43,018 bases of DNA from an uncultured Pantoea sp. (GTDB taxonomy: Bacteria; Pseudomonadota; Gammaproteobacteria; Enterobacterales; Enterobacteriaceae), in assembly GCA_913778495.1 (NCBI GenBank), contig CAJYVD010000029.1, forward strand, positions 1 through 43,018, written 5' to 3'. Each line of letters starts with the position of its first letter. The stretch's first letter is position 1. This document shows, one piece after another, positions 18,928-27,672 of this stretch. The position numbers and the translations under genes were made by a program. The notes below the pieces were generated by a model. That model saw nothing but the letters and a program-made list of their open reading frames with translations. It was not told where the DNA came from and made no database searches.

Positions 18928-20988
18928 TCACTTCTGGTTTTTCATCTGCTGTAATACCCGACTGCACTGATTGTCGTCCGTATCGCTGGGCGAAATCAGC
19001 GCCAGCAGCGCCGCTGCGGGTGTCAGCACGGTACCCAACGCCACGGCAGCGGCGCCGCGTGCCAGTAGCGGCCCGGTTTTGACGCCAGCATCGGGATTTT
19101 TAAAGGTGCCACGCACATAGAGCGGCGAGCGCAGCGTGATGACACGCACGCCCTTGCTTTCCGGATTGACGGTTAAATCCAGCCGCTCGCTGGCAAAATT
19201 AGCGTTACCGGACACGTTGATGACGGCGTTTTCGGTGTCAAACACGAAGATACGCGGCGTGGCCACGCCCTGACGCACGTTCAGATCGGTGGCGGCGCAG
19301 TTAATGCGCACTTCGTCATCCCCGAACAGTTTGCCCACGATGTAGTTACCCACGTTTAAGCCCGCAATCTCCATCAGGCTGCGGCTAATCAGCCCGTCGT
19401 TCATTAACAGCTTGAGCTCGCCGTTGCTGGTACCGAGCAGATCGGCTACGGAGTTGCCGCTTCCGCTCAGGCTGGCATCACCGTTAAGCTGCCCCAAACT
19501 GCGCTGCATCGCCGTGACATCCGGGAACAACTGGCGCAGTTGCAGCTTACGCGCGTGCAAATCTGCACGACCACGCATTGGCGAGCGGTCGCCCTCCAGC
19601 CGAATGGTGGTATTGATGCTGCCGCCCGCCATACCAAAGCGCAACGGATCGAGCAGCAGCGTGCTGTCTTTCAGCTGCAGATGGGTGTACAGATCGCTCA
19701 GGGGCAGCTTGCTGCTGTGCTCAATGCGTTTACCGCTGAATTTCACGTCGGCGTCCATCGCGCCCCAGCTTTGGGTCTCGAAGCGGTCATGCGGCAGCAC
19801 GCGGTCCGCAGGCTGCGCCGCTGCTTCGCCGCGCTGTGCTTTTGCGCGCTGCGTTTGTTCGCTGCCTTTGCCGGAATTTACGCCAATCAGCGGCCCCAAA
19901 TCGGCCATTCTCAGCTGATCCGAGCGCAGTTCGCCGGTCAGAAGAGGACGCGGTTTGCCTTGGCGATACACCAGCGAGCCATGAATATCGCTGTCGCCGA
20001 TATGGCCGTTGAAATTCTCATAGCGGAAAAGCGCGCCTTTTTTGTCATTGAAGCGGGCAATCAGGTGGCCGTCGGTTTCATAAGGCGGCGTGTCAGGCAG
20101 CAGCACGCCGGTAAGGCCGTACAAATTGGCCAGCGTGTCACCCGAAAAGCGCAGGCGTACATTCAACCCACCGAAGTTCAGCGGATCTTGCAGCGTACCG
20201 GCGGCGCGCACGCGCGTGGTGCCATTACGCACGTCAAACTGCAGCGGGAACGGCGTGGTTTGACTGCGCAGCGACAGCATACCGCCGATCTTGCCCTCCC
20301 CGCTCAATGTTTGCTGGTTGTAGGTGCCCTTGGCCTGCCAGCCAAAGACAAAATCGCCCGCGCCTTTCTGCTGGTCGTCTCCGCCCGCCACTTGGCCATA
20401 CGGCACCGGCTTGCCGAGCGGATTGATTTGCACGGTCACGTCAGCGTGATTGATCGCATCGCGGTAGCGCACTTGCCCTTGATCGAACAGCACGTTGTCG
20501 AGGCGGAATGACCATGCTGAGGGCGCCGCGTTGGGGTCGCTGTTTTCACTGCTGGCGAGGGTAAAGGTCCAGTTGTTTTTTTTGTCGGCGGTCTGCACCA
20601 GCCGCGCATCCGGCTGCTGCAATTTTATCCACGGCAGATAGAGTTCTTTATGCAGCAAAGCCAGCGGCGCCAACGTGGCGTCGGCACGTTGCAGATGGAC
20701 CATGGTGACATCAGGCACGCCAGGCGGATTGCCAAGCATCACGTCTTCGGCATGAATGTGCGGCCAGGGCACCCAGCTCCGCCAGCCCTGCTCTTCACGA
20801 TTTCGCGCCCAGTTAACCCCCAGATCGCCGCGAATCGCAAAAGGTCGATTCAGCTCTGCGGAGACTTTTTGATTGATGGTGGGTTTGAGGCGATTCCAGT
20901 CGAACGTCGCAATAACGATGGCGAGTATCACCACCAGCAACACGATTATGCCCGCCGTTATGCTGACTATTTTTCCCGTACGCGACAT
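18928..20988 (-). CDS. yhjG: AsmA-family protein YhjG
   Basis: This 686-residue protein has the E. coli YhjG length and an AsmA layout: an N-terminal membrane anchor (about residues 7-28, GKIVSITAGIIVLLVVILAIVIATFDWN), a large beta-rich periplasmic part, and a C-terminal AsmA repeat region (LNGDASLSGSGNSVADLLGTSNGELKLLMNDGLISRSLMEIAGLNVGNYI). AsmA-like proteins act in envelope lipid transport or homeostasis; the specific role of YhjG is not established. A strong AGGAGG site precedes the ATG. It lies 62 nt downstream of pdeH, with a hairpin between. Confidence 0.93.
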   Translation of the reverse strand: MSRTGKIVSITAGIIVLLVVILAIVIATFDWNRLKPTINQKVSAELNRPFAIRGDLGVNWARNREEQGWRSWVPWPHIHAEDVMLGNPPGVPDVTMVHLQRADATLAPLALLHKELYLPWIKLQQPDARLVQTADKKNNWTFTLASSENSDPNAAPSAWSFRLDNVLFDQGQVRYRDAINHADVTVQINPLGKPVPYGQVAGGDDQQKGAGDFVFGWQAKGTYNQQTLSGEGKIGGMLSLRSQTTPFPLQFDVRNGTTRVRAAGTLQDPLNFGGLNVRLRFSGDTLANLYGLTGVLLPDTPPYETDGHLIARFNDKKGALFRYENFNGHIGDSDIHGSLVYRQGKPRPLLTGELRSDQLRMADLGPLIGVNSGKGSEQTQRAKAQRGEAAAQPADRVLPHDRFETQSWGAMDADVKFSGKRIEHSSKLPLSDLYTHLQLKDSTLLLDPLRFGMAGGSINTTIRLEGDRSPMRGRADLHARKLQLRQLFPDVTAMQRSLGQLNGDASLSGSGNSVADLLGTSNGELKLLMNDGLISRSLMEIAGLNVGNYIVGKLFGDDEVRINCAATDLNVRQGVATPRIFVFDTENAVINVSGNANFASERLDLTVNPESKGVRVITLRSPLYVRGTFKNPDAGVKTGPLLARGAAAVALGTVLTPAAALLALISPSDTDDNQCSRVLQQMKNQK

Positions 20989-21009
20989 GCTGCTTCCTCC
21001 TTGGCCATA

Positions 21010-21037
21010 GCGTCTCTGTTAACTGTAGTCGAGACGC
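21010..21037 (-). other. Hairpin in the pdeH-yhjG gap
   Basis: The 7-bp arms GCGTCTC and GAGACGC enclose a 14-nt loop just after the pdeH stop, with no T-run. It could reduce read-through from pdeH or stabilise the processed mRNA. Confidence 0.45.
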
Positions 21038-21050
21038 TTGCGCTTGGGAT

Positions 21051-21818
21051 TTAGCAGAGCGCAAGTACCAGCGTTTCCAGCTCAGAAAACGGCTGTGGGC
21101 GGGAGAAATAGTAGCCTTGCGCCGCCAACGCCGGTGAGGAGCAGACGTGTTGCCACTCCTCTTCTGTCTCCACACCTTCGACGATCACGCCGTTACAGTA
21201 ACGATTAATCAGCGTCAGCAGCATGGAAAACAGCGAGCGACCTTCCTCGGTGGCGCGCAACAGCATGAAAAGCTCGCGTGAAAGTTTGATGTAGTCGTAG
21301 CGCAATTCCGTCAGCGCCGAAAAGTTCGCCATCCCGGAGCCAAAATCGTCCAGCCACAGTGGCCCCAACTCGGGCATCTGCGCGACCATCTCTTCCTGGG
21401 GGAGCGCATGGTGTTCCGTTAGCTCAAAGCGAACCCACGGGAGCTGGGTAATCAGCGCGCGAATCGCCTGATGATGCTGGATGGCCATCAGCGTCGGCCC
21501 GTCAATATTCACCGATGCCACCAGCTGATGCCGGGTAAAGAATGCGGCATGCTGCCACAGCAGCTGTAGCTGATCCTCAACAATATTCAGACGTTGTGCG
21601 ACAGTCAGAGCGGCAAAATAGGCTTCGGGCGAAAGGGATTTTCCGGGGGTGCCAGGATGGCTCACCGACGTCAGCAATTCAATGGCCAGTAAGCGACCGG
21701 AAACTTGGTAAATGGGCTGGAAGGTATAGAATCGTTGGCACTGCTGCCAGAAGCGACGCGTCTCCCTTTGTTGCTCCAGTTCAAATGTCACAGGCAGCCG
21801 ATGACTCAGATTCTTCAT
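21051..21818 (-). CDS. pdeH: c-di-GMP phosphodiesterase PdeH (YhjH)
   Basis: This 255-residue stand-alone EAL-domain enzyme hydrolyses c-di-GMP to pGpG; in E. coli it is the main phosphodiesterase keeping flagellar motility on. Catalytic residues appear intact: E47 of the EAL signature (here ELL), N104, E132, the D157-D158 pair in LDDFGSG, K178, E214 and E217 in EGVE, and Q234. The ATG at 21818 is preferred; an adjacent GTG one codon upstream could also serve. AGGA lies upstream at a somewhat long distance. In E. coli this gene is flagellar class III; I could not find a complete sigma28 promoter here. Confidence 0.95.
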   Translation of the reverse strand: MKNLSHRLPVTFELEQQRETRRFWQQCQRFYTFQPIYQVSGRLLAIELLTSVSHPGTPGKSLSPEAYFAALTVAQRLNIVEDQLQLLWQHAAFFTRHQLVASVNIDGPTLMAIQHHQAIRALITQLPWVRFELTEHHALPQEEMVAQMPELGPLWLDDFGSGMANFSALTELRYDYIKLSRELFMLLRATEEGRSLFSMLLTLINRYCNGVIVEGVETEEEWQHVCSSPALAAQGYYFSRPQPFSELETLVLALC

Positions 21819-22023
21819 CACTATGGTTTGTTCCTGATAGGTGGAGGATTGCCTGCAAAGCGTATCTTAGCGGCAAGTTCCGGCTTAAACCGGATAACTT
21901 ATTAACCAAAGCGACCACAGGGCTGTTGAGTTTAGCAGCGTGATACACCGCTAATCGTTGAATAAGACCCCACTTTTTCCGCTAAATCGCCGCAATACGC
22001 CGAAATTCCCACCTTAAGTTAAA

Positions 22024-22040
22024 TTAAAACGCTGTTTTAA
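22024..22040. promoter_or_regulatory. KdgR-box-like palindrome before kdgK
   Basis: A perfect palindrome TTAAAAC-GCT-GTTTTAA lies in the divergent pdeH/kdgK region, 66 nt before the kdgK ATG. It resembles the AT-rich, GTTTT-armed operators bound by KdgR, the repressor of KDG catabolism genes. A TTGACA hexamer follows at 22047-22052 with a poor -10 (GAGACT, 17 nt later), so the palindrome would lie just upstream of the promoter. The binding assignment is inference. Confidence 0.55.
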
Positions 22041-22106
22041 ATATTATTGACAGCTGCCATACCAGACGCGAGACTCGGAGGCAGACTTCATCGGGGGCCA
22101 CAAACC

Positions 22107-23036
22107 ATGACGCAGAAAACGATCGCTATCATCGGCGAATGCATGATTGAGCTATCAGAAAAAGGACAGCACATCCAACGCGGATTGGGTGGTGATACGT
22201 TAAATACCGCCGTTTATCTGGCGCGTCAGTGCGATCACGAAGCGTTGCAAGTCGCGTATGTCACCGCGCTGGGTACGGACAGTTTCAGCGAGAGTATGAT
22301 CGCCGCCTGGCAGCAGGAGAATCTGCAGACCGATCTGATTCAGCGCCTGGCAGATAAAATGCCAGGCCTGTACTTTATTGAAACGGACGCGTCGGGTGAG
22401 CGCACCTTCTGGTACTGGCGCAGTGACGCGGCGGCCCGCTACTGGCTGGAAAGCCCACAGTCTGAAGCAATCTGCGCGCAGCTAGCCCACTACGATTTCC
22501 TGTACCTGAGTGGCATAAGCCTCGCTATTCTCCCGCCAGCAAGCCGCGTAAAGCTGATGTCGCTGCTACACACCTGTCGGCAAAATGGCGGTAAAGTGAT
22601 TTTCGACAACAACTACCGTCCACGGCTGTGGGCGGACGCGCGCGACGCGCAGCAGGCGTATACCGCGATGCTGCACCATACCGACATTGCTTTTCTGACG
22701 CTGGATGACGAGCACCTGCTGTGGGGCGAGCAGCCGCTGGAGGCGGTATTTGCCCGCACGCGCGCCGCTGGCGTGCAGGAGATCGTGATTAAACGCGGCG
22801 CCGAGGCCTGTTTGGTCGCGGTGGAGGATGAACCGGTACAGGCCATCCCGGCCCTGCAACTGGCAAAAGAAAAGGTGATTGATACCACCGCCGCGGGTGA
22901 CTCCTTTAGCGCAGGCTATCTGGCCGTGCGTTTAGCAGGGGGCAGTACCGCCGCCGCCGCCGCGCGCGGGCATCTTGTCGCCAGCACCGTTATTCAGCAC
23001 CGCGGCGCGATCATTCCGCGCAGCGCCATGCCTTAA
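22107..23036 (+). CDS. kdgK: 2-keto-3-deoxygluconate kinase
   Basis: This 309-residue PfkB-family sugar kinase phosphorylates 2-keto-3-deoxygluconate to KDPG, joining pectin/hexuronate breakdown to the Entner-Doudoroff pathway. It has the E. coli length. Signatures: IAIIGECMIELSEKG, GLGGDTLNTAVYLARQ, VTALGTDSFS, GKVIFDNNYRPRLW, and the ATP/anion-hole block DTTAAGDSFSAGYLAVRLAGG containing the catalytic Asp. The start at 22107 fits the family N-terminus; 20 open codons upstream are ignored. It is divergent from pdeH and followed by a hairpin. Confidence 0.97.
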   Translation: MTQKTIAIIGECMIELSEKGQHIQRGLGGDTLNTAVYLARQCDHEALQVAYVTALGTDSFSESMIAAWQQENLQTDLIQRLADKMPGLYFIETDASGERTFWYWRSDAAARYWLESPQSEAICAQLAHYDFLYLSGISLAILPPASRVKLMSLLHTCRQNGGKVIFDNNYRPRLWADARDAQQAYTAMLHHTDIAFLTLDDEHLLWGEQPLEAVFARTRAAGVQEIVIKRGAEACLVAVEDEPVQAIPALQLAKEKVIDTTAAGDSFSAGYLAVRLAGGSTAAAAARGHLVASTVIQHRGAIIPRSAMP

Positions 23037-23043
23037 CACCCGC

Positions 23044-23066
23044 GCGGGTGGCACGGCGCCACCCGC
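23044..23066 (+). terminator. Hairpin after kdgK
   Basis: The 9-bp stem GCGGGTGGC / GCCACCCGC with a 5-nt loop starts 7 nt after the kdgK stop. It is followed by CTAAAAACC rather than a T-run, so termination may be partial. Confidence 0.55.
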
Positions 23067-23395
23067 CTAAAAACCTTCACCGTTGCTAACCCAGCAATAG
23101 GGTAAATTTGATTTAATTGCGTATTTTCCTCTGCCAGTTTTGGCTAGTGCCGACCACTGTTCACCTGCGTCCGTTTTCTGCTGCGTTTGCTTCACGCCTG
23201 CTTAAGTGAATGTTTTAAATTCAATGCATTACGTCAGCTAACGTTGCCGCCAGGCATAGTCTGAAACTGGATAAAACCGCCTGCCATTGCTGGACGCGAG
23301 CCCTAAAAAAGACCATGTTTTAATCAATAACAGCAGGACGCTGTGACGCTGGCCGCGAACAGAAAAATCATGATCCCTCCCGTTAGGACAGGCTT
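23067..23395 (+). promoter_or_regulatory. Long upstream region of the esterase gene
   Basis: About 330 nt without a credible gene, more AT-rich than its surroundings. It holds an inverted repeat TGAAT-N7-ATTCA (23207-23223). No strong sigma70 promoter stands out. An AGGACAGG sequence just before the next ATG is the ribosome site. Confidence 0.4.
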
Positions 23396-24268
23396 ATGCA
23401 CACAGAAATTATCAATATTTGGCCGCACGGTGATGCGCCAGGTGCAAGTGACTCGCGCGCACAGCCGCAGATTGTCGATCTTGCCAAAGAGTATGAACCC
23501 TACGATCGCGCCGCCACGGGCGTGCGCTGCCCGGAAATGGCCATTTGGCACCCGGAAACCTCTAACGGCATTACCCTGTTAGTCGCGCCCGGCGGCGGCT
23601 ACCAGCGCGTGCTGATCGACAGAGAAGGCAGCGCGCTCGCGACGTTCTTCACCTCCATGGGCTACACGCTGGCGGTGATGACGTATCGCCTGCCGTACGA
23701 TGGCCACCACGAAGGGCCCGACGCGCCGCTGGCGGATGCGCAACGTGCGGTGCGCGTATTGCGCGAGCGGGCGCAGCGCGGCATGAACGGCAAATATATC
23801 GTGATGATGGGCTTTTCTGCGGGCGGCCACGTTGCGGCCTCATTGGGAACCCGTTTCGGCGAGAAGATCTATCCCGTGCAGGATCAGGCAGACAGCTTCT
23901 CCCCGCGTCCCGATGCCATGGTGCTGATCTATCCGGTGATCAGCATGCGCGACGGGTTAGCACATGAAAGTTCACGTACCCGCCTACTGGGCGCGTGGCC
24001 AGACCAAAAGCAGATTGATGCCTATTCATTGGAGACGCGCGTTCATGCCCAGACGCCGCCCACGCTGCTGATTCACGCTACCGATGATGAAACGGTGCCG
24101 GTGAATAACAGCATGGTGTTCTTTAGCGCTCTGCGCGAGCACAAGATCCCCACGGAGATCCACTTCTACCAGAAAGGCGGGCACGGTTTTGGTATTCGCG
24201 GGGTGGCGGATTATCCGCTCGCGAGCTGGCCTATGCTGGTGACAGAGTGGCTGCGCGCCAAAACCTGA
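23396..24268 (+). CDS. Alpha/beta-hydrolase, carbohydrate-esterase-like
   Basis: This 290-residue cytoplasmic-looking alpha/beta hydrolase (no signal peptide) resembles acetyl-xylan-esterase / BD-FAE-type enzymes. Visible features: oxyanion-hole APGGGY (64-69), nucleophile elbow GFSAGGH with S141, acid in ATDDETVP (D231) and catalytic H263 in GGHGFGI. Its substrate is unknown; a position beside kdgK suggests deacylation of plant-derived sugars, which is inference. E. coli has no gene here between kdgK and yhjJ. The ribosome site is AGGACAGG. Its stop codon runs directly into an ERIC element. Confidence 0.85.
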   Translation: MHTEIINIWPHGDAPGASDSRAQPQIVDLAKEYEPYDRAATGVRCPEMAIWHPETSNGITLLVAPGGGYQRVLIDREGSALATFFTSMGYTLAVMTYRLPYDGHHEGPDAPLADAQRAVRVLRERAQRGMNGKYIVMMGFSAGGHVAASLGTRFGEKIYPVQDQADSFSPRPDAMVLIYPVISMRDGLAHESSRTRLLGAWPDQKQIDAYSLETRVHAQTPPTLLIHATDDETVPVNNSMVFFSALREHKIPTEIHFYQKGGHGFGIRGVADYPLASWPMLVTEWLRAKT

Positions 24269-24393
24269 TTCCCCTTCATAGCTTGCGCTGCCGCTGCGTT
24301 GGCTGCGCGGTCTCGGCCCGGTCACTTACTCATGTAAGCTCCCGGGCACTCACCCGCTTGCCGCCTTGCCGCAACCCAACCTATTTAGGGGAT
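24268..24393. repeat. ERIC (IRU) element
   Basis: This 126-bp element has the hallmark ERIC core GTCACTTACTCATGTAAGCT, followed by CCCGGGCACTCAC and CGCTTGCCGCCTTGCCGCAA. Its ends are inverted (ATTCCCC at the left, GGGGAT at the right), and the length equals that of a full ERIC. It starts on the last base of the esterase stop codon, so the esterase mRNA would end in the ERIC fold. Confidence 0.85.
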
Positions 24394-24403
24394 GGAAATT
24401 TCT

Positions 24404-24492
24404 CGGGGATGCAAAATGGATAGCTTGCGCCGCAGCGGCGCAACGCAACCTATTTCGGGGATGCAAAGTGGATAGCTTGCGCCGCAGCGGCG
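24404..24492. repeat. Tandem satellite repeat beside the ERIC
   Basis: A 37-nt segment (24404-24440) is repeated with one difference (A/G) at 24456-24492, a period of 52 bp. Each copy begins CGGGGATGCAAA and ends GCGCCGCAGCGGCG. The preceding CAACCTATTT motif, part of the ERIC right end, is repeated as well. The first copy contains a perfect palindrome centred on 24434, and the second pairs with downstream sequence to form a 9-bp stem before the yhjJ stop. Confidence 0.75.
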
Positions 24493-24511
24493 TTGGCTGC
24501 GGCGCAGTGTA

Positions 24512-26017
24512 TCAGGCTGACGGCGGGGCGATCTCCGCGGCGCCTGAGCTGCCGCTGCTATCGGGCTTGGTCTCCTCAACAGCAGGCGCGTTGGCGGGCG
24601 GTGCCATCAGCTTGTCCCAGCTCTCTTGCAGCGATTTCACGTTGGTTTCCGCCTCACCCTGCGGCTGAATCAGCACCATGGTCAGCTCCTGCGTCAGCTG
24701 CTGACGCAGCTCCTGATTGAGTTGCTCACGCGTGAGTTCACCGAGAAACGTCTGGCGCAGCTTCTGATACTGCTCTGGCGCGATGTCCACCACCGCGTTC
24801 TGCTGCGATCGCAAACGCTGCCCCACCAGAATATCGGTGTCGGTGCGCGCATAAGTCGCAAACAGCTTGTTCAGCTCCAGCAGCTTCTGCGCCATGAGCG
24901 CATCAAATTCCTCTTGCGGCAGCCCTTTGTCACGCACCGTTGCCAGCTCTTTTGCCACCTGATTCATATTCTGCGCCAGCGACGCGTTCGGGCTGTCCAT
25001 ATTGATCGCGCATTGGGCACGCTGATACAGCACGCGGCAGTCAAAGCCCACCTGAACGTTTTGCGCTTTGCTGTCCGCCAGCGCGCGCTGTACGTGCCAG
25101 AACAGCGCTTCGCGTGCCAGATCGCTCAGCCAGTAGCGCTGCAAATTTTGCGAATCACGAATCGGCTGCCACGCGGTATCCCACACCAGCGACAAGCGAT
25201 CCTGATTGATGGCGCCGTTCACCAAGTTTATCGGCTGATTAGGGAGCGGCGACAGCGTGGGAAGCGGCGCCGGCGCGGCCCGCTTGCCCGTCAGCGATGA
25301 GAAGGCTTTGTTGATCTGCTCAGCCATACTGCGGCCGTCCACATTGCCTACCACATAGAGCGTCATGCTATCGGGCGTGTACCACTGCTGATAAAAACGC
25401 GTCAGCTGGGCGATATCGACGGGCGCGCGCGGCGCTTCACCGGGATCGTGTGCCAGCATGGTCGACCCTTTCAGGCGATAACGCCACCAAACATCCTGCG
25501 TATTGGCCGGCCAGGTGGCAATCGGATCGGTGGCATCCAGCGCCGCCGCGATCACCGGCTCGTTAATATCCATTTTCCCTGCGGTTGCCGCCAGCCAGCT
25601 CAAGGCTTCTTTCAGCAGTTCGGGACGGTTGTTTGGCAGACTCAGATTATATTGCGTGTAGTCGTAAGAGGTAATGGCGGGCGGCAAAGGCCGCTGCGGA
25701 TCCATCGCCTGCTGCCACAGCGCACGCTGCTGGTTGGTATCCAGCGCGGTGTTATGCACCATCGCCAGACGCGGTAATAAGTGGCTATAGCCGGTTTGCT
25801 GTGCGCTCTCCACCAGCGAGCCGGTGTTAATCATTAAGCGCAGCTCGATACGGTCGCTTGGACGCTGCGGCGTGGTCAGCAGCTGCCAGCTAAACCCATT
25901 ATCCAGTTTGCCTTCCTGCCAGGCGGGATCGGGCTGGAGTGTTTCAGCGTGTACGCCAAAGCCGGATGCCGCAAGGATCAATCCGCCAGCCATAAGCCGA
26001 ATTATGGTGCCCTGCAT
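24512..26017 (-). CDS. yhjJ: M16-peptidase-like protein YhjJ, zinc motif missing
   Basis: This 501-residue exported protein is homologous to E. coli YhjJ (498). It has a signal peptide (about residues 1-24, ending GVHA), an N-terminal M16 half, and a C-terminal M16 half. The HxxEH zinc-binding motif of active M16 peptidases is replaced by HLLPR at 79-83, so proteolysis is unlikely. The C-terminus is a low-complexity Pro/Ala/Ser-rich tail. Function is unknown. AGGGG precedes the ATG. It is convergent with the esterase across the ERIC and lies downstream of dctA. Confidence 0.92.
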   Translation of the reverse strand: MQGTIIRLMAGGLILAASGFGVHAETLQPDPAWQEGKLDNGFSWQLLTTPQRPSDRIELRLMINTGSLVESAQQTGYSHLLPRLAMVHNTALDTNQQRALWQQAMDPQRPLPPAITSYDYTQYNLSLPNNRPELLKEALSWLAATAGKMDINEPVIAAALDATDPIATWPANTQDVWWRYRLKGSTMLAHDPGEAPRAPVDIAQLTRFYQQWYTPDSMTLYVVGNVDGRSMAEQINKAFSSLTGKRAAPAPLPTLSPLPNQPINLVNGAINQDRLSLVWDTAWQPIRDSQNLQRYWLSDLAREALFWHVQRALADSKAQNVQVGFDCRVLYQRAQCAINMDSPNASLAQNMNQVAKELATVRDKGLPQEEFDALMAQKLLELNKLFATYARTDTDILVGQRLRSQQNAVVDIAPEQYQKLRQTFLGELTREQLNQELRQQLTQELTMVLIQPQGEAETNVKSLQESWDKLMAPPANAPAVEETKPDSSGSSGAAEIAPPSA

Positions 26018-26199
26018 GTGAACCCCTACTCAAACAGATAAACGCTCGTTAGCGCGGCCTTTACGGTCACGGAGAATGCGACCGACGCGGTACATTACCG
26101 CCACGTTTATTCAACGCCAGACTCTTTGACCACAATAAGGTCAGGAAGTCGCGCCACGAGGTAAAAAATCAGGAAAAAAATCAATGGGGTTTATTATGC

Positions 26200-26236
26200 A
26201 AATGCCCGCTGTCAGGGCAAGTGACAGCGGGCATTT
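26200..26236. terminator. Strong terminator after dctA
   Basis: A perfect 15-bp stem (AAATGCCCGCTGTCA / TGACAGCGGGCATTT) with a 7-nt loop begins 26 nt after the dctA stop. The A/T ends of the stem give it bidirectional intrinsic-terminator form, with only a short T tract. It separates dctA from yhjJ. Confidence 0.85.
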
Positions 26237-26262
26237 ACTGGGAAATTAGCGCAAATTGCAGG

Positions 26263-27543
26263 TTATGCGCTGGTTTGTGAAGCGTTAGCCACCTTTTTAG
26301 AAGAAGAAAGCGTCGACTTCATCTGTTGCTCATCCAGTTGTCCGACCCACTTCGCCACCACCACGGTAGCCACACCGTTACCGACCAGGTTGGTCAGCGC
26401 ACGCGCTTCTGACATGAAGCGGTCGATACCGAGAATCAGCGCCAGACCGGCCACCGGCAAGTGTCCCACGGCAGACAGGGTCGCCGCGAGCACAATGAAT
26501 CCGCTGCCGGTCACGCCTGCGGCGCCTTTAGATGAGAGCAGCAGCACCACCAGCAGGGTGATCTGATGGAAGATATCCATATGCGCATTGGTCGCTTGCG
26601 CGATAAATACCGCCGCCATGGTGAGGTAAATCGACGTGCCATCAAGGTTGAAGGAGTAACCGGTGGGGATCACCAGGCCAACAACCGATTTTTTACAGCC
26701 CAGCTTCTCCATCTTGTCCAGCATGCGCGGCAGCGCAGACTCTGAGGAGGAGGTGCCCAGTACAATCAGCAGCTCTTCTTTGATGTAGCCAATAAATTTG
26801 AAGATGTTGAAGCCGGCCCAGCGCGCAATCGCGCCCAGCACAATCACCACAAACAGTACGCAGGTAATGTAGAAGCAGATAATCAGCTGACCCAGTTGTA
26901 CCAGTGAGCCCACGCCGTATTTACCGATGGTGAAGGCCATGGCGCCAAACGCACCGATCGGTGCAAGACGCATGATCATGTTGATCACGCCGAAAATCAC
27001 TTTGGAGAAGCTTTCGATAACGTTGAACATCACGGTACCGGCACTGCCCAAACGGTGCAGCGCGAAACCAAACAGAATGGCAAACAGCAGCACTTGCAGG
27101 ATATTACCGCTGGCAAACGCGCCGATCACGCTGTTCGGGATCACGTCCAACAGGAACGCCACAACGCCTTGCTGCTCTGCCTGTTGGGCATAAACCGCGA
27201 CGGCTTTGGCATCCAGCGTCGCGGGATCGACGTTCATGCCCGCGCCAGGTTGAATGATGTTAACCACCACCAGGCCAATAATCAGCGCGATGGTACTCAC
27301 CACTTCAAAATAGAGCAGCGCCACCGCACCGGTGCGCCCAACGGCTTTCATGCTCTCCATGCCGGCAATACCGGTCACCACCGTACAGAAAATCACGGGG
27401 GCGATGATCATCTTGATCAACTTAACAAACCCATCTCCGAGCGGCTTCATTTGTGCGCCTAACTCAGGGTAATAGTGTCCCAACAGGACGCCGATGCCGA
27501 TGGCAACCAGCACCTGGAAGTAGAGGCTTTTGAAAAGTTTCAT
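26263..27543 (-). CDS. dctA: C4-dicarboxylate transporter DctA
   Basis: This 426-residue inner-membrane DAACS-family symporter takes up succinate, fumarate, malate and related acids. Signatures: [24 protein letters not shown], the serine-rich loop [22 protein letters not shown], the [25 protein letters not shown] substrate/cation motif, and [30 protein letters not shown]. The ATG at 27543 gives [11 protein letters not shown], matching E. coli; upstream in-frame starts exist and no start has a strong ribosome site, so the first codon is uncertain by about 10-20 residues. Confidence 0.96.
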   Translation of the reverse strand: MKLFKSLYFQVLVAIGIGVLLGHYYPELGAQMKPLGDGFVKLIKMIIAPVIFCTVVTGIAGMESMKAVGRTGAVALLYFEVVSTIALIIGLVVVNIIQPGAGMNVDPATLDAKAVAVYAQQAEQQGVVAFLLDVIPNSVIGAFASGNILQVLLFAILFGFALHRLGSAGTVMFNVIESFSKVIFGVINMIMRLAPIGAFGAMAFTIGKYGVGSLVQLGQLIICFYITCVLFVVIVLGAIARWAGFNIFKFIGYIKEELLIVLGTSSSESALPRMLDKMEKLGCKKSVVGLVIPTGYSFNLDGTSIYLTMAAVFIAQATNAHMDIFHQITLLVVLLLSSKGAAGVTGSGFIVLAATLSAVGHLPVAGLALILGIDRFMSEARALTNLVGNGVATVVVAKWVGQLDEQQMKSTLSSSKKVANASQTSA

Positions 27544-27672
27544 AACAGGTGTCCAGGTAGAGACGGTATTCACCGCCATTATTAGGGAGAACGCATGCGG
27601 CAAGCCGCTTCAAAGCGTAAAACCTTACCGATTGCCGAAAAATAACACCCTGTTAACAGGATTAGTATCCCC

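Noticed and set aside
19540-20511. Open frame (323 codons) antisense to yhjG, and similar ones over bcsG, bcsA and bcsB
   Set aside because: All are opposite to well-supported genes, with skewed His/Arg/Gln content and no family features.
21850-21890. GCCGCTAA on the pdeH strand, resembling the sigma28 -10 GCCGATAA
   Set aside because: There is no TAAAGTTT-like -35 at the required 11-nt spacing, so I did not call a flagellar promoter, although pdeH is flagellar-class in E. coli.
24404-24492. Satellite copies as the start of a CRISPR-like array
   Set aside because: Only two copies, separated by a 15-nt interval that is itself related to the ERIC end, so not a repeat-spacer design.
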